The notes: generated from the letters alone by a model not told the origin. 64,000 nt of DNA from Sphingobacterium sp. xlx-96 (GCF_011007365.1 NZ_WFKM01000014.1:62001-126000); one strand, 5' to 3'. Shown: positions 44,286 through 53,459, counted from the stretch's first letter. Program-made: numbers and translations.

Positions 44286-44762
44286 CTATTGTTGTACTTT
44301 TTTTAACATATAGTTTTCTGCCAGTGTACCGGTGATTTCTTTGCCCTCTGTATCTAACTGTATTAATACATTTTCTCCCACTTTGTATTTAATATCTGTT
44401 TCTTTACCTTTCAAGTGTACTGTACCCCCGTTATCATGCCACATGAATTTTCCAGTGTCTGCAACAGTAAGGTTTCGGTCTTGATAAGTGGCTTTATAGG
44501 AAAAGGTTTCATCTTGATAGAGTTTAACTTCGGTTTCGATTCCTGGGCAATCTGCACATGGAACCGTGCCTTTGTATGTTCCCATCCAGTCCACAGAATT
44601 TTGGGAGTTGTGTTCATCCGGATGAGCGTGATTGTGACCATCGTTGTGGCTGTGGTGATGTCCTGTTGAATCCTGATGTTGTGTGTTTGTTGAGGTGTTC
44701 GAATTACAGGCTGTCACAGCCAAAATTGAAAATAGCGCAATCGTAGTAAGTGATTTGTTCAT
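44286..44762 (-). CDS. Copper-resistance NlpE N-terminal domain lipoprotein, His-rich
   Basis: A 158-residue lipoprotein (MNKSLTTIALFSILAVTAC, lipobox Cys at 19). Residues 20-58 are His/Asp/Ser rich (HHHSHNDGHNHAHPDEH). Residues 60-158 match the NlpE N-terminal domain: GTYKGTVPCADCPGIETEVKLYQDETF with the CxxC-type Cys pair and a beta-barrel-like remainder. In E. coli NlpE senses surface and copper stress. The His stretch is a plausible metal-binding arm. It lies about 9 kb from the copper oxidase module. It converges on the EEP pair, ending 4 bases away. Confidence 0.88.
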   Translation of the reverse strand: MNKSLTTIALFSILAVTACNSNTSTNTQHQDSTGHHHSHNDGHNHAHPDEHNSQNSVDWMGTYKGTVPCADCPGIETEVKLYQDETFSYKATYQDRNLTVADTGKFMWHDNGGTVHLKGKETDIKYKVGENVLIQLDTEGKEITGTLAENYMLKKVQQ

Positions 44763-44960
44763 ATTTAAAAAAATTGTAAATGATGCTTTATTATAAGAAA
44801 CCGTTTTTGTTCCTTATTGTTTTATTAACTCGCAAAAGTTACCCTTTAATATTCTTTTCCTAAAATTGAAATCAGATTTTTATTTTATTTTTTCGTGTTA
44901 TGGATGGCTTGGCGACTCCTTGCTATTGTACGCAAACGTGGATTTACGTAGGTTTGCAGT

Positions 44961-45293
44961 ATGAAAGATATTCAATTATTGGAATTGCTCAAGAACGATG
45001 TTCAATTTGAGGATGTTTTAGAACTGATTAAGAATGGCTATGCGTATACACCATCTGCTTTTAAAAACGGAGATCATTACAATGCAGAAAGTGAAAATCA
45101 GGGAAGCGCCCGTGTACTTTATGCAGCGTATTTAAATCAGCTAACGGAGCAGGAAACATTGCGTCTTTTTGGAGAACATTTTCGATCTGTATTAAATAAT
45201 CCAGATGGGAGAGATCATCAAAATATACGCCAATTTTTAAAGCATGGGTGGTCAGGAGTTCGTTTTGAACGTGAAGTACTGACTAGGAAATAG
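44961..45293 (+). CDS. HopJ-type family protein
   Basis: A 110-residue protein matching the HopJ family pattern: FEDVLELIKNGYAYTPSAFKNGDHYNAESENQGSAR, LYAAYLNQLTEQETLRLFGEHFRSVLNNPDGRDHQNIRQFLKHGWSGVRF. The name comes from a Pseudomonas type III effector, but the family is widespread in free-living bacteria without such systems and its role is unknown. No secretion genes lie nearby. It appears to be a single-gene unit. Confidence 0.85.
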   Translation: MKDIQLLELLKNDVQFEDVLELIKNGYAYTPSAFKNGDHYNAESENQGSARVLYAAYLNQLTEQETLRLFGEHFRSVLNNPDGRDHQNIRQFLKHGWSGVRFEREVLTRK

Positions 45294-45329
45294 TAAATGT
45301 CTTCTTTTAAGTAGGGGGCAATGTGCGGT

Positions 45330-45848
45330 TTATTTCTCAAGGATTACCTTTAGATTTTTTAATCCTTCGTCAAAATCCTTATTCATATCATAGCATAGCG
45401 TCATCAGATTAAAAGGATAAGGCATCTTTCCGTCTATAGCCCATTTGACTTGACTTTGGTTTGGAGCGATAGAGTCAACTTGAATAAAGGACTTGTTCGC
45501 TTGGTCTGAACCATTAAAAAATAAATCCATTTCTACACGTTTTCCATCGTCTATTTTGGTTATTACTTGTTTCCCATCACCAACCTTTTTGCTTTTCCAA
45601 TTATAAGTAAAACCTACTGTGGCATCGGTACCTGTATATTCTTTTTGTATTTGAGGGTCTTGTTTGGACCAGTTGTCGTAATTACCTTGATTTTTTATTT
45701 GCTTTACATAATCGAAGACCTCTTGCTGAGGCTTGTTAATGACGATTTCACTACCAGCGTGAAAATCCTTAGGCATTATGGCTGCAACGATCAGAATGAT
45801 AGCTATCAGACCGAGTATTGTTAATAGAAAATACTTAAAAAACTTCAT
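45330..45848 (-). CDS. SRPBCC family protein with N-terminal membrane anchor
   Basis: A 172-residue protein. Residues 5-25 (KYFLLTILGLIAIILIVAAIM) are one membrane helix, followed by a polyketide-cyclase/START-like fold (EIVINKPQQEVFDYVKQIKNQGNYDNWSKQDPQIQKEYTGTDATVGFTYNWKSKKVGDGKQVIT) and a C-terminal helix (DFDEGLKNLKVILEK). Ligand unknown. It ends the second SRPBCC/VOC cluster, 54 bases after the PhnB-like gene. Confidence 0.88.
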   Translation of the reverse strand: MKFFKYFLLTILGLIAIILIVAAIMPKDFHAGSEIVINKPQQEVFDYVKQIKNQGNYDNWSKQDPQIQKEYTGTDATVGFTYNWKSKKVGDGKQVITKIDDGKRVEMDLFFNGSDQANKSFIQVDSIAPNQSQVKWAIDGKMPYPFNLMTLCYDMNKDFDEGLKNLKVILEK

Positions 45849-45902
45849 ACGTCAATAGTTTTGTTTTCTCCCTATATACTATACTGGGAGTTTGGTTTGA
45901 AA

Positions 45903-46727
45903 TTATTTTAATTCGTTAATTATTATTTTTTTCATTTTCAAAAGCGCTGTTGTAGCTTTTGGGTTTTGTAACATTTTTTCTATCCCTTTTGGGATAACCT
46001 GCCAGCTTACTCCATATGGATCTTTGCACCAACCACACATACTTTCTTTTCCTTGGTGCGTAAACGCATTCCAATAATAATCGATATCTTCTTGATTGTC
46101 GCAGTGTACAACAAGAGATACACCTTCATTGAAAGCAAAGTTGTGTGCCAACCCTCCATCCATTGCCATTAACAGGAAGTTATTTGCCGAGAATTGAGTA
46201 TGTTGTACCTTACCAGATAGCTCTCCGTCTTGGTGTCTCAGGATTCCAAACTTATGAAATGTCGGGAATACCGACTGATAGAATTCTACCGCTTCTTCGC
46301 ATTTGCCATTTTGCTCTTGTGTAAATAGTAAGGTCGGGACTATCTGCTGTCCGATTACGTCCTTTAAATTGCCCAAATAAAGCTGCCAACTAACACCATA
46401 TCTGTCCTCTAGCCAACCGTAATAATCACTCCATGGATATTTGTCCAGTGCCATCAGTATCTTACCCCCGGGTAATAATTTTTTCCATATCGTATCTATT
46501 TCTTCTTTTGTCTCTAAAGTGACCATAAAAGAAATAGCGGGATTAGGTCTAAAGGCCGTCCCTCCGTTTATTCCTGTAAATTTAACTCCCGATAGTGTTG
46601 CAGTGGTTACTACTGTGTCACTATGATTGACTTGGCTGTTTGGGAAAGCTGATGCATAAAAATGCATTGCTTCCTTGGCCTCTTTGTCAAACCATAGGGC
46701 AATTGATATTTGAGCTTTGTCTTTCAT
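45903..46727 (-). CDS. Two-domain PhnB-like VOC protein
   Basis: A 274-residue protein with two 3-demethylubiquinone-methyltransferase-type VOC units: residues 5-125 (ISIALWFDKEAKEAMHFYASAFPNSQV, DRYGVSWQLYLG) and 130-260 (IVPTLLFTQEQNGKCEEAVEFYQSVFP, DPYGVSWQVIPKGI). These PhnB-like proteins are not proven enzymes. The gene overlaps the preceding single-unit VOC gene by 4 bases, indicating coupled translation. Confidence 0.9.
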   Translation of the reverse strand: MKDKAQISIALWFDKEAKEAMHFYASAFPNSQVNHSDTVVTTATLSGVKFTGINGGTAFRPNPAISFMVTLETKEEIDTIWKKLLPGGKILMALDKYPWSDYYGWLEDRYGVSWQLYLGNLKDVIGQQIVPTLLFTQEQNGKCEEAVEFYQSVFPTFHKFGILRHQDGELSGKVQHTQFSANNFLLMAMDGGLAHNFAFNEGVSLVVHCDNQEDIDYYWNAFTHQGKESMCGWCKDPYGVSWQVIPKGIEKMLQNPKATTALLKMKKIIINELK

Positions 46728-47173
46728 GACTGACTCATTTTATTTTTACCTTCGTAATGAATCATCCAAGAGATTCCAAATTGATCGGTAAAAGAAGCAT
46801 ACAATTCTGCGAAAAATTGTTCTCCTAAAGGCATCTCTATATGTTGGGCATTGACAATCAATGCGTCATATAGTTTTTTAGCTTCTTGAGGTGATTCTAC
46901 ATCTAGCATGATATATGTATTAGTGCCTGGAACGGCTTTATGGCCAAACTGTTCTATACAATCGGATCCCATGAGCATACTGTCTGCATTAATCATTAGC
47001 GCGGTATGCATTATTTTGTTTTTGTCTTCTTCTGCGAGAGGGAAGTTGGGATCAGCAGGCATATCACCAAATCGATAAGTGCCTACACCATCCGTGTTAA
47101 AGATTGTTCTGTAAAAAGCAAATGCTTGCTCGCAATTGCCGTTAAAATTTAAGTAAGCATGAATCTTTGCCAT
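46724..47173 (-). CDS. PhnB-like VOC protein
   Basis: A 149-residue VOC protein: KIHAYLNFNGNCEQAFAFYRTIFNTD, MLMGSDCIEQFGHKAVPGTNTYIMLDVESPQEAKKLYDAL, and a terminal FGISWMIHYEG. It is the usual PhnB/glyoxalase-like partner of SRPBCC genes. It is 7 bases after the SRPBCC gene and overlaps the next VOC gene. Confidence 0.9.
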   Translation of the reverse strand: MAKIHAYLNFNGNCEQAFAFYRTIFNTDGVGTYRFGDMPADPNFPLAEEDKNKIMHTALMINADSMLMGSDCIEQFGHKAVPGTNTYIMLDVESPQEAKKLYDALIVNAQHIEMPLGEQFFAELYASFTDQFGISWMIHYEGKNKMSQS

Positions 47174-47180
47174 GTTGTAT

Positions 47181-47681
47181 TTATTTGTTAGTTTGATTAG
47201 AAAGGTATTTTTCTAAATTGTCCAATCCGCTCTGAAAGCCTTCTTGGAAGCCCATATCGAGCATATCGTCCATTGCTTTAGTAGAATCGAAGCTGATGAG
47301 GTTGGTAACTGTTGTTTCTCTGTTGCCTTGTTCGAATGAGGTGTGCCATTTACTTCCTGGATGCTGACTGTAATTTTTTGCACCGTTTTCGTCACAGAAT
47401 GCATCTATTCCAATAAAATATTGAAGTGGAGATATTTCTATATATTCGATTAAACTCCATATTTTCTCCCCTTCGGGAGAGACCATCGCATATAACCATC
47501 TGCCATCTTGAACAAAATTCATTTCTTTAGTTTCTACTTTCCAGGGCTGCGGAGCCCACCAGTTATCCAACATCGCGGATTGCGTCCACGCTGCCCAAAG
47601 GAGCTCTAAGGATGCCTGATATTTAGAAATTACAGTGATTGTATGTTTATTTCTATCAATATCGAATAGGGTATTGCTCAT
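47181..47681 (-). CDS. SRPBCC / AHSA1-like protein
   Basis: A 166-residue protein of the AHSA1 type: ITVISKYQASLELLWAAWTQSAMLDNWWAPQPWKVETKEMNFVQDGRWLYAMVSPEGE and a final DMGFQEGFQSGLDNLEKYL helix. Ligand unknown. It is flanked by the DoxX gene (11 bases) and a VOC gene (7 bases). Confidence 0.9.
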   Translation of the reverse strand: MSNTLFDIDRNKHTITVISKYQASLELLWAAWTQSAMLDNWWAPQPWKVETKEMNFVQDGRWLYAMVSPEGEKIWSLIEYIEISPLQYFIGIDAFCDENGAKNYSQHPGSKWHTSFEQGNRETTVTNLISFDSTKAMDDMLDMGFQEGFQSGLDNLEKYLSNQTNK

Positions 47682-47692
47682 GGTATTTGGTT

Positions 47693-48064
47693 TTAGTTAA
47701 GAAGATTTTTGTATTTTTCTCTCCCTTCGATTATCACCCACATATTAATCAAAAAGATTATTATTGCCATTGGAAGTCCTTCTTGGGCATAAAAGAAATG
47801 GTGTAGTAATATTCCAATTATGATGGGGAAGATCATTATTGCGGCTAAGTTTCTGGTCTTAGGGATAATGAATAATAGACCTGCGATAATTTCTATTGTC
47901 GCAATTAGAGGCATCAACCATTTGATGGTGCCAAATGCTTCATTTACTTTTCGAAGTTCCTCTGGCATTTCCGGGACAGGAATATACATAAAAAATTTAT
48001 TGAGCCCTGCATTTATAAAGAGTAGGCCAAATAGTAAGCAAATAATAAATTTTACGATTTTCAT
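47693..48064 (-). CDS. DoxX family membrane protein
   Basis: A 123-residue protein with four hydrophobic segments (FIICLLFGLLFINAGLNKFF, WLMPLIATIEIIAGLLFII, LAAIMIFPIIIGILLHHFFY, LPMAIIIFLINMWVIIEG). GLNKF and PLIATIEIIAGLLFI are typical of DoxX. It is the first gene of the 48.1-45.3 kb cluster. No regulator gene is adjacent; the rnpB promoter lies on the other strand 120 bases away. Confidence 0.85.
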   Translation of the reverse strand: MKIVKFIICLLFGLLFINAGLNKFFMYIPVPEMPEELRKVNEAFGTIKWLMPLIATIEIIAGLLFIIPKTRNLAAIMIFPIIIGILLHHFFYAQEGLPMAIIIFLINMWVIIEGREKYKNLLN

Positions 48065-48183
48065 GGTCTTCTTCTGTTTATAATCTGATAATTATTTCTT
48101 AAAGTTATCAGTGAGATAAAGAAAACAACTTAGCATAAGATAAGTTTTACAATTTTTTAAAATATTTGTCACTAAAAATATGC

Positions 48184-48191
48184 TACTTTTG
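48184..48191 (+). promoter_or_regulatory. rnpB promoter -7 element
   Basis: TACTTTTG matches TAnnTTTG and ends only 4-6 bases before the inferred 5' end of RNase P RNA, as expected of a -7 element. A TTTG at 48165-48168 is the best upstream element, with a short 15-base spacer. Confidence 0.65.
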
Positions 48192-48194
48192 CAG

Positions 48195-48582
48195 GAGAAG
48201 CAAACTGGTTCTATCGCTGTTTCGATATTATCGGAAGAGAGGAAAGTCCGGGCAACAAAGAGCAACACGCTTCCTAACGGGAAGGACCCAATTTATTGGG
48301 TACAGAAAGTGCCACAGAAAATATACCGCCACGATTTTCGGGGTAAGGGTGAAAACGTGAGGTAAGAGCTCACGGTATTGTATGGCGACATGCATTACGG
48401 TAAACCTCGTGTGTTGAAAAACCAAATAGGTTGCAGGAATCGAAGGCTGCTCGTTTTCTCTCGACTTGTCGGGACCTGCAATGGGTAGGTTGATGGACCC
48501 CAAGAGTGATCTTGGGGCTAGATAAATGATAGAGATCCCAATACATTGGGATACAGAACCCGGCTTACAAGGTTTGCTTCTT
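48195..48582 (+). ncRNA. rnpB: RNase P RNA (class A)
   Basis: The RNA component of the tRNA 5'-processing ribozyme. The conserved P4 strands are present: AGAGGAAAGTCCGGGC near 48237-48253 and ACAGAACCCGGCTTAC at 48553-48568. The ends pair as helix P1 (GAAGCAAAC at 48197-48205 with GTTTGCTTC at 48572-48580). GGAAGGACCCAATTTATTGG and the ATTACGG/CGTGAGGTAAGAG segments fit the class A layout. A T-rich stretch follows. Length about 385 bases. Confidence 0.96.
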
Positions 48583-48659
48583 TTTCTCTTTTTATAGTTC
48601 TCTTCAGGGGGCTAAATTTTTATGGATTTGTTTTTGGTTTATTTAACATTAATGCGTTC

Positions 48660-48724
48660 GCTTTACGTGCTGTAACGAACTTTTCTGACCGCTTGAGATT
48701 CATTGGAATCCTGAAAGTTTTTTC
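48660..48724. repeat. Degenerate intergenic repeat copy after rnpB
   Basis: The segment ends with GAGATTCATTGGAATCCTGA and AAGTTTTTT, matching 31105-31133 at 26 of 29 positions. A hairpin GTTCG/CGAAC (about 48656-48680) lies just before it. Confidence 0.5.
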
Positions 48725-48756
48725 TTATTTTGCTCGACATTAATTTAAATGTGAAT

Positions 48757-50121
48757 ATGGCTACAGTTTTAATAATTGATGATGAACGTCCTATCCGTAG
48801 TTCTTTGCGTGATATTTTGGAGTATGAGGATTATAAAGTTTTTGATGTAGACAATGGTATAGATGGTTTAGAGCTTCTTAAAAAGGAAAAGATAGATCTC
48901 ACACTCTGTGATATCAAGATGAATAAAATGGATGGGATGGAGGTTCTGACTGCTGCTAAGGAATTTTCAGATACGCCATTTATTATGATCTCTGGGCACG
49001 GTACGATAGAGACTGCTGTTGAAGCGGCTCGAAAAGGGGCATATGACTTTCTGGAAAAGCCGCTAGACTTAAATCGTTTATTGATTACTGTGCGTAATGC
49101 TCTTGAAAAAGGGTCTTTGGTAAAAGAGACAAAGGTTCTTAAGCGTAAAGTTTCTAAAACAAAGGAGATATTGGGAAATTCTGAGGGCATTTCACTCATC
49201 AAGGAGAGTATTGAGAAGGTTGCTCCTACAGAAGCGAGGGTACTAATCACAGGCGCCAATGGTTCAGGGAAGGAGTTGGTCGCTCGATGGTTGCATGAGA
49301 AATCCAATAGGGCTTCATCTGCACTTGTCGAGGTAAATTGTGCGGCTATACCGTCCGAACTGATCGAATCCGAATTGTTTGGCCATGAAAAAGGGTCATT
49401 TACGTCTGCTGTGAAGCAACGTATAGGTAAGTTTGAGCAAGCTAGTGGAGGTACGTTGTTTTTGGATGAGATTGGAGATATGAGCCTGTCTGCCCAAGCA
49501 AAAGTATTACGTGCTCTTCAGGAGAATAAAATAACCCGTGTAGGCGGGGAAAAGGAGATCTCCGTGGATGTTCGTGTTGTGGCTGCTACAAACAAGGATC
49601 TTTTAAAAGAAATCGATGCGGGTAATTTCAGGATGGACTTGTACCATAGGCTTAGTGTTATTCTAATCCATGTGCCTTCTTTGGCAGATCGTAAGGATGA
49701 TATCCCTACTTTAGCAACGGCTTTTTGTGAGGAGATCTGTGCGGACTACAATATACCGACTAAAGAGATAACTTCTGAAGCAATGAAAGCACTACAAGCG
49801 CTTCCGTGGACGGGTAACATTCGGGAATTACGCAACATGGTAGAGCGTCTTATTATTTTGAGTGATCGTAAGATAACCGAAAAGGAAGTTAGATCTTTTG
49901 CAAATCCTTCTATATCTACGCATCATGGATTGGGTGGAGGATCAGCTATGATCGATTTGGATAGAATGAATAATCTAGAAGACTTTTTAACTTTCGCGGA
50001 AGAGAAATTTTTGGTATATAAGCTAAATAAAAATGGTGGTGATACGGGGCGAACAGCTAAGCTTTTGGGTATTTCTGAAGATGGGCTTCGTGAACGAGTA
50101 AGGAAATATAATATTGTATAA
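48757..50121 (+). CDS. Sigma-54-type response regulator (NtrC/AtoC-like)
   Basis: 454 residues from ATG 48757; an upstream in-frame TTG at 48730 is less likely. Receiver domain 1-120 has the acidic pair IIDDERP, phospho-Asp in TLCDIKMNKMDG, and Lys in FLEKPLD. The AAA+ domain has Walker A ITGANGSGKELVAR, Walker B GGTLFLDEIGDM and the arginine finger region. The sigma-54 contact loop, normally GAFTGA, reads GSFTSA. The C terminus is a Fis-type helix-turn-helix (GGDTGRTAKLLGISEDGLRERVRKY). No partner histidine kinase is adjacent. Its terminator overlaps the end of a convergent 58-residue gene. Confidence 0.92.
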   Translation: MATVLIIDDERPIRSSLRDILEYEDYKVFDVDNGIDGLELLKKEKIDLTLCDIKMNKMDGMEVLTAAKEFSDTPFIMISGHGTIETAVEAARKGAYDFLEKPLDLNRLLITVRNALEKGSLVKETKVLKRKVSKTKEILGNSEGISLIKESIEKVAPTEARVLITGANGSGKELVARWLHEKSNRASSALVEVNCAAIPSELIESELFGHEKGSFTSAVKQRIGKFEQASGGTLFLDEIGDMSLSAQAKVLRALQENKITRVGGEKEISVDVRVVAATNKDLLKEIDAGNFRMDLYHRLSVILIHVPSLADRKDDIPTLATAFCEEICADYNIPTKEITSEAMKALQALPWTGNIRELRNMVERLIILSDRKITEKEVRSFANPSISTHHGLGGGSAMIDLDRMNNLEDFLTFAEEKFLVYKLNKNGGDTGRTAKLLGISEDGLRERVRKYNIV

Positions 50122-50159
50122 TGATTAAAAAAAGGGCATTAGCCCTTTTTTTAATCATT
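50120..50159. terminator. Very long bidirectional terminator
   Basis: A perfect 18-bp inverted repeat (50120-50137 with 50142-50159; core AAAAAAAGGGC / GCCCTTTTTTT) with a 4-base loop. It starts on the stop codon of the regulator gene and covers the stop codon of the convergent small gene. Confidence 0.92.
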
Positions 50160-50327
50160 ATACTTTCGTTTTTGTTTATTAAATAACATAAATACTACTA
50201 TAATAAGTAGTACAATTCCTATAATAATAAATACTATAGGTGATTGTTGATCTGAATCAATTCCTGACTGGGCCCACCCCATATTAGAAAGCAACATCAG
50301 GAAAAACACACTATGCCATTTTCTCAT
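50151..50327 (-). CDS. Small exported single-pass membrane protein (58 residues)
   Basis: This frame is short but coherent. It starts at ATG 50327 and ends at TAA 50151-50153. Residues 1-20 are a signal peptide (MRKWHSVFFLMLLSNMGWAQ). Residues 31-49 are a strong membrane helix (VFIIIGIVLLIIVVFMLF), followed by a basic tail (NKQKRKYND). The topology would put about 11 residues outside the membrane and the basic tail inside. I do not recognise it. The terminator at its stop supports a real transcript. It lies downstream of hom on the same strand, but a terminator at 50460 separates them. Confidence 0.7.
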   Translation of the reverse strand: MRKWHSVFFLMLLSNMGWAQSGIDSDQQSPIVFIIIGIVLLIIVVFMLFNKQKRKYND

Positions 50328-50459
50328 AATACTAATATAAATCGTTAACCTTTAAATATACTCAATATTGTTGGTTAAAGCAATTGATTTAAAGTTTTTT
50401 AACATCTGAGTAATTCCTTTTTTTGGTAGTTAGCGTCTTTTTTGAAGGTCTATTAAAAC

Positions 50460-50492
50460 ACAAGAAGGTGTCCTGATCGGGACACCTTCTTC
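50460..50492 (-). terminator. Terminator after hom
   Basis: AGAAGGTGTCC (50463-50473) pairs with GGACACCTTCT (50480-50490). Read on the minus strand it follows the hom stop by about 20 bases and is trailed by a T-rich stretch. Confidence 0.85.
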
Positions 50493-50513
50493 ATAATTTT
50501 AGGGGCTAATATG

Positions 50514-51695
50514 TTAAGATATCTCCGCTAAGAAATACCCCGATTGGTTAATTAGTTCTCTTTTGTTAATGATCTCCTGTAGATTGATGTGTCCGATCAC
50601 GTATTTGTAATCCTCTCCATAAAACCGCTCAGAAATATTTTTGAAAGCTATGTTTTCCAAAACATTTTCATCCTCGTAACGGAAATATACTTTGATATCA
50701 AAATTGGTAGAATACGCTAGTTCTTGTGCATTCAGGTGTTTTTTATATTCATAACGATAGTCGTATCTAAGTGCCGTGATATCCGAAAGCACAGCAGATC
50801 CTGTAGGGTGACCTCCAGCGCCTTTGCCGTAGAAGAACTGTTCATCTGCGAATGCAGCTTTTACTAATACCCCGTTGTTCTCATTCTCTACATTGAATAA
50901 CATGCTATCCTTAGAGACGAACTTTGGAATTACATACAATACCACTTCGCTGTTACTTACTTCTTTTGCTAGAGGGATAAGTTTAATTTTGAAGTTCTTC
51001 TCTTTAGCGTATCGAATATCAGCTGTGCTAAGCTTGTCTATTCCTAAGTTAAGTATCTTGTTTGGGTCTACAAATAAGCCGTATGCATGCGATGCTACGA
51101 TTGCTAATTTGAACTTTGGATCATAACCTCCAACATCTAAAGTAGGGTCGGTTTCAGCAAAGCCTAACTCTTGTGCTTTTTTCAGTGCTGTATCGTAACT
51201 CTGGTTTTCGTTGAATATCTTGGATAAGATATAGTTAGATGAACCGTTAAAGATACCACTTACCGAATGTAGCAACTCATTGTCGTAGTATTCCTCTAGG
51301 TTTCTAATGATTGGAATACTGCCACAGACTGCACCTTCGTATAATAACGATGTGCCGTGCTTTTGTTGCAATGTTGTAAGTTCCTGTAGATGGGTAGCGA
51401 TCATCTTTTTGTTTGCGGACACTACATTCTTACCGGTTGATAGTGCTTTTTTTGTGATTTCAAATGCAGCATCGGCATCATCGATCAATTCGACTACGGT
51501 ATTGATTTCGGGATCATCCAATATAGCGCTAGCATCCGTCGAAAAGAGTTCAGCAGGTAAGCTTCGCTCTTTCTGAGCGTTTTTGATAACGAACTTTTTG
51601 ATTTCTAAATTGAGATTTTTGGTTTTGATGATGTCGTACAACCCTTGTCCTACAACACCAAACCCAAACATACCAATTGTAAGCTTTTTACTCAT
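50514..51695 (-). CDS. hom: Homoserine dehydrogenase
   Basis: A 393-residue enzyme reducing aspartate semialdehyde to homoserine. The NAD(P) site is IGMFGFGVVGQGL near residue 6; the catalytic part contains NVVSANKKMIA, LLYEGAVCGSIPIIRNL, GIFNGSSNYILSKI and the family signature AQELGFAETDPTLDVGGYDPKFKLAI. No aspartokinase or C-terminal ACT domain is evident, so allosteric control by threonine may be absent. It lies 43 bases after metY, and the shared SAM riboswitch suggests that it supplies homoserine for methionine. Confidence 0.95.
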   Translation of the reverse strand: MSKKLTIGMFGFGVVGQGLYDIIKTKNLNLEIKKFVIKNAQKERSLPAELFSTDASAILDDPEINTVVELIDDADAAFEITKKALSTGKNVVSANKKMIATHLQELTTLQQKHGTSLLYEGAVCGSIPIIRNLEEYYDNELLHSVSGIFNGSSNYILSKIFNENQSYDTALKKAQELGFAETDPTLDVGGYDPKFKLAIVASHAYGLFVDPNKILNLGIDKLSTADIRYAKEKNFKIKLIPLAKEVSNSEVVLYVIPKFVSKDSMLFNVENENNGVLVKAAFADEQFFYGKGAGGHPTGSAVLSDITALRYDYRYEYKKHLNAQELAYSTNFDIKVYFRYEDENVLENIAFKNISERFYGEDYKYVIGHINLQEIINKRELINQSGYFLAEIS

Positions 51696-51738
51696 TTCCC
51701 TTTTTTATACTGTGATTTAAGTTTTACTATTTCTTTTG

Positions 51739-53112
<1,374 letters not shown>

Positions 53113-53235
53113 TTATAGTGTCAATTGCATATCACCTTATTATTCGGGACTGCAATAGATACTGACGACTAGCGCATTCGGGTAGAGATACAACTGATAT
53201 TGGTTGTATAAAAGGAGATTTTGCGAGTAGGTTTA

Positions 53236-53292
53236 CTATTCGCAACAATTGCTAATTGTCTTGTGAAATTTAATGTCATCGTCTTTTTTCAT
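53236..53292 (-). CDS. Possible 18-residue leader peptide behind the SAM riboswitch
   Basis: The frame encodes MKKDDDIKFHKTISNCCE and stops at TAG 53238-53236. A GGAG at 53303-53300 lies 7 bases before its ATG, a good ribosome site for this genome. The two Gs are in the 3' arm of the riboswitch hairpin. It ends in a Cys-Cys pair. No homology is known to me; translation is unproven. Confidence 0.35.
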   Translation of the reverse strand: MKKDDDIKFHKTISNCCE

Positions 53293-53301
53293 TTATATGC
53301 T

Positions 53302-53404
53302 CCAAAGATTTATTTCTTTGGACAGGAATTGGCACCTTTTCAAATCTTTTTTGAAGGTTGCCAGCGGGTCATTGAGCCAGTCTCTCGCCGCTTCTTTATA
53401 AACC
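53302..53404 (-). ncRNA. SAM-I (S-box) riboswitch
   Basis: Read on the minus strand, the core consensus is present: AAGCGGCGAGAGACTGGCTC, then AATGACCCGCTGGCAACC, and GGTGCCAATTCCTG. P1 pairs GGTTTAT (53404-53398) with ATAAATC (53313-53307). A competing 7-bp hairpin CCAAAGA/TCTTTGG (53321-53302) overlaps the 3' strand of P1 and is the likely switch. It controls metY-hom, consistent with SAM repression of methionine synthesis. There is no T run after the hairpin, so simple termination there is unlikely. Confidence 0.9.
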
Positions 53405-53459
53405 AAGACCTATACTAGAAAGGTGTTGATTAGATACACTATCTATCGATAGTGCAGCG

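Noticed and set aside
44961..45293. HopJ-like protein as evidence for a type III secretion system
   Set aside because: The family is common in bacteria without type III secretion and no apparatus genes are in the window.
48166..48365. Short frames on the plus strand at the left end of rnpB
   Set aside because: They lie inside RNase P RNA, whose conserved core and end pairing are clear. No coding features are visible.
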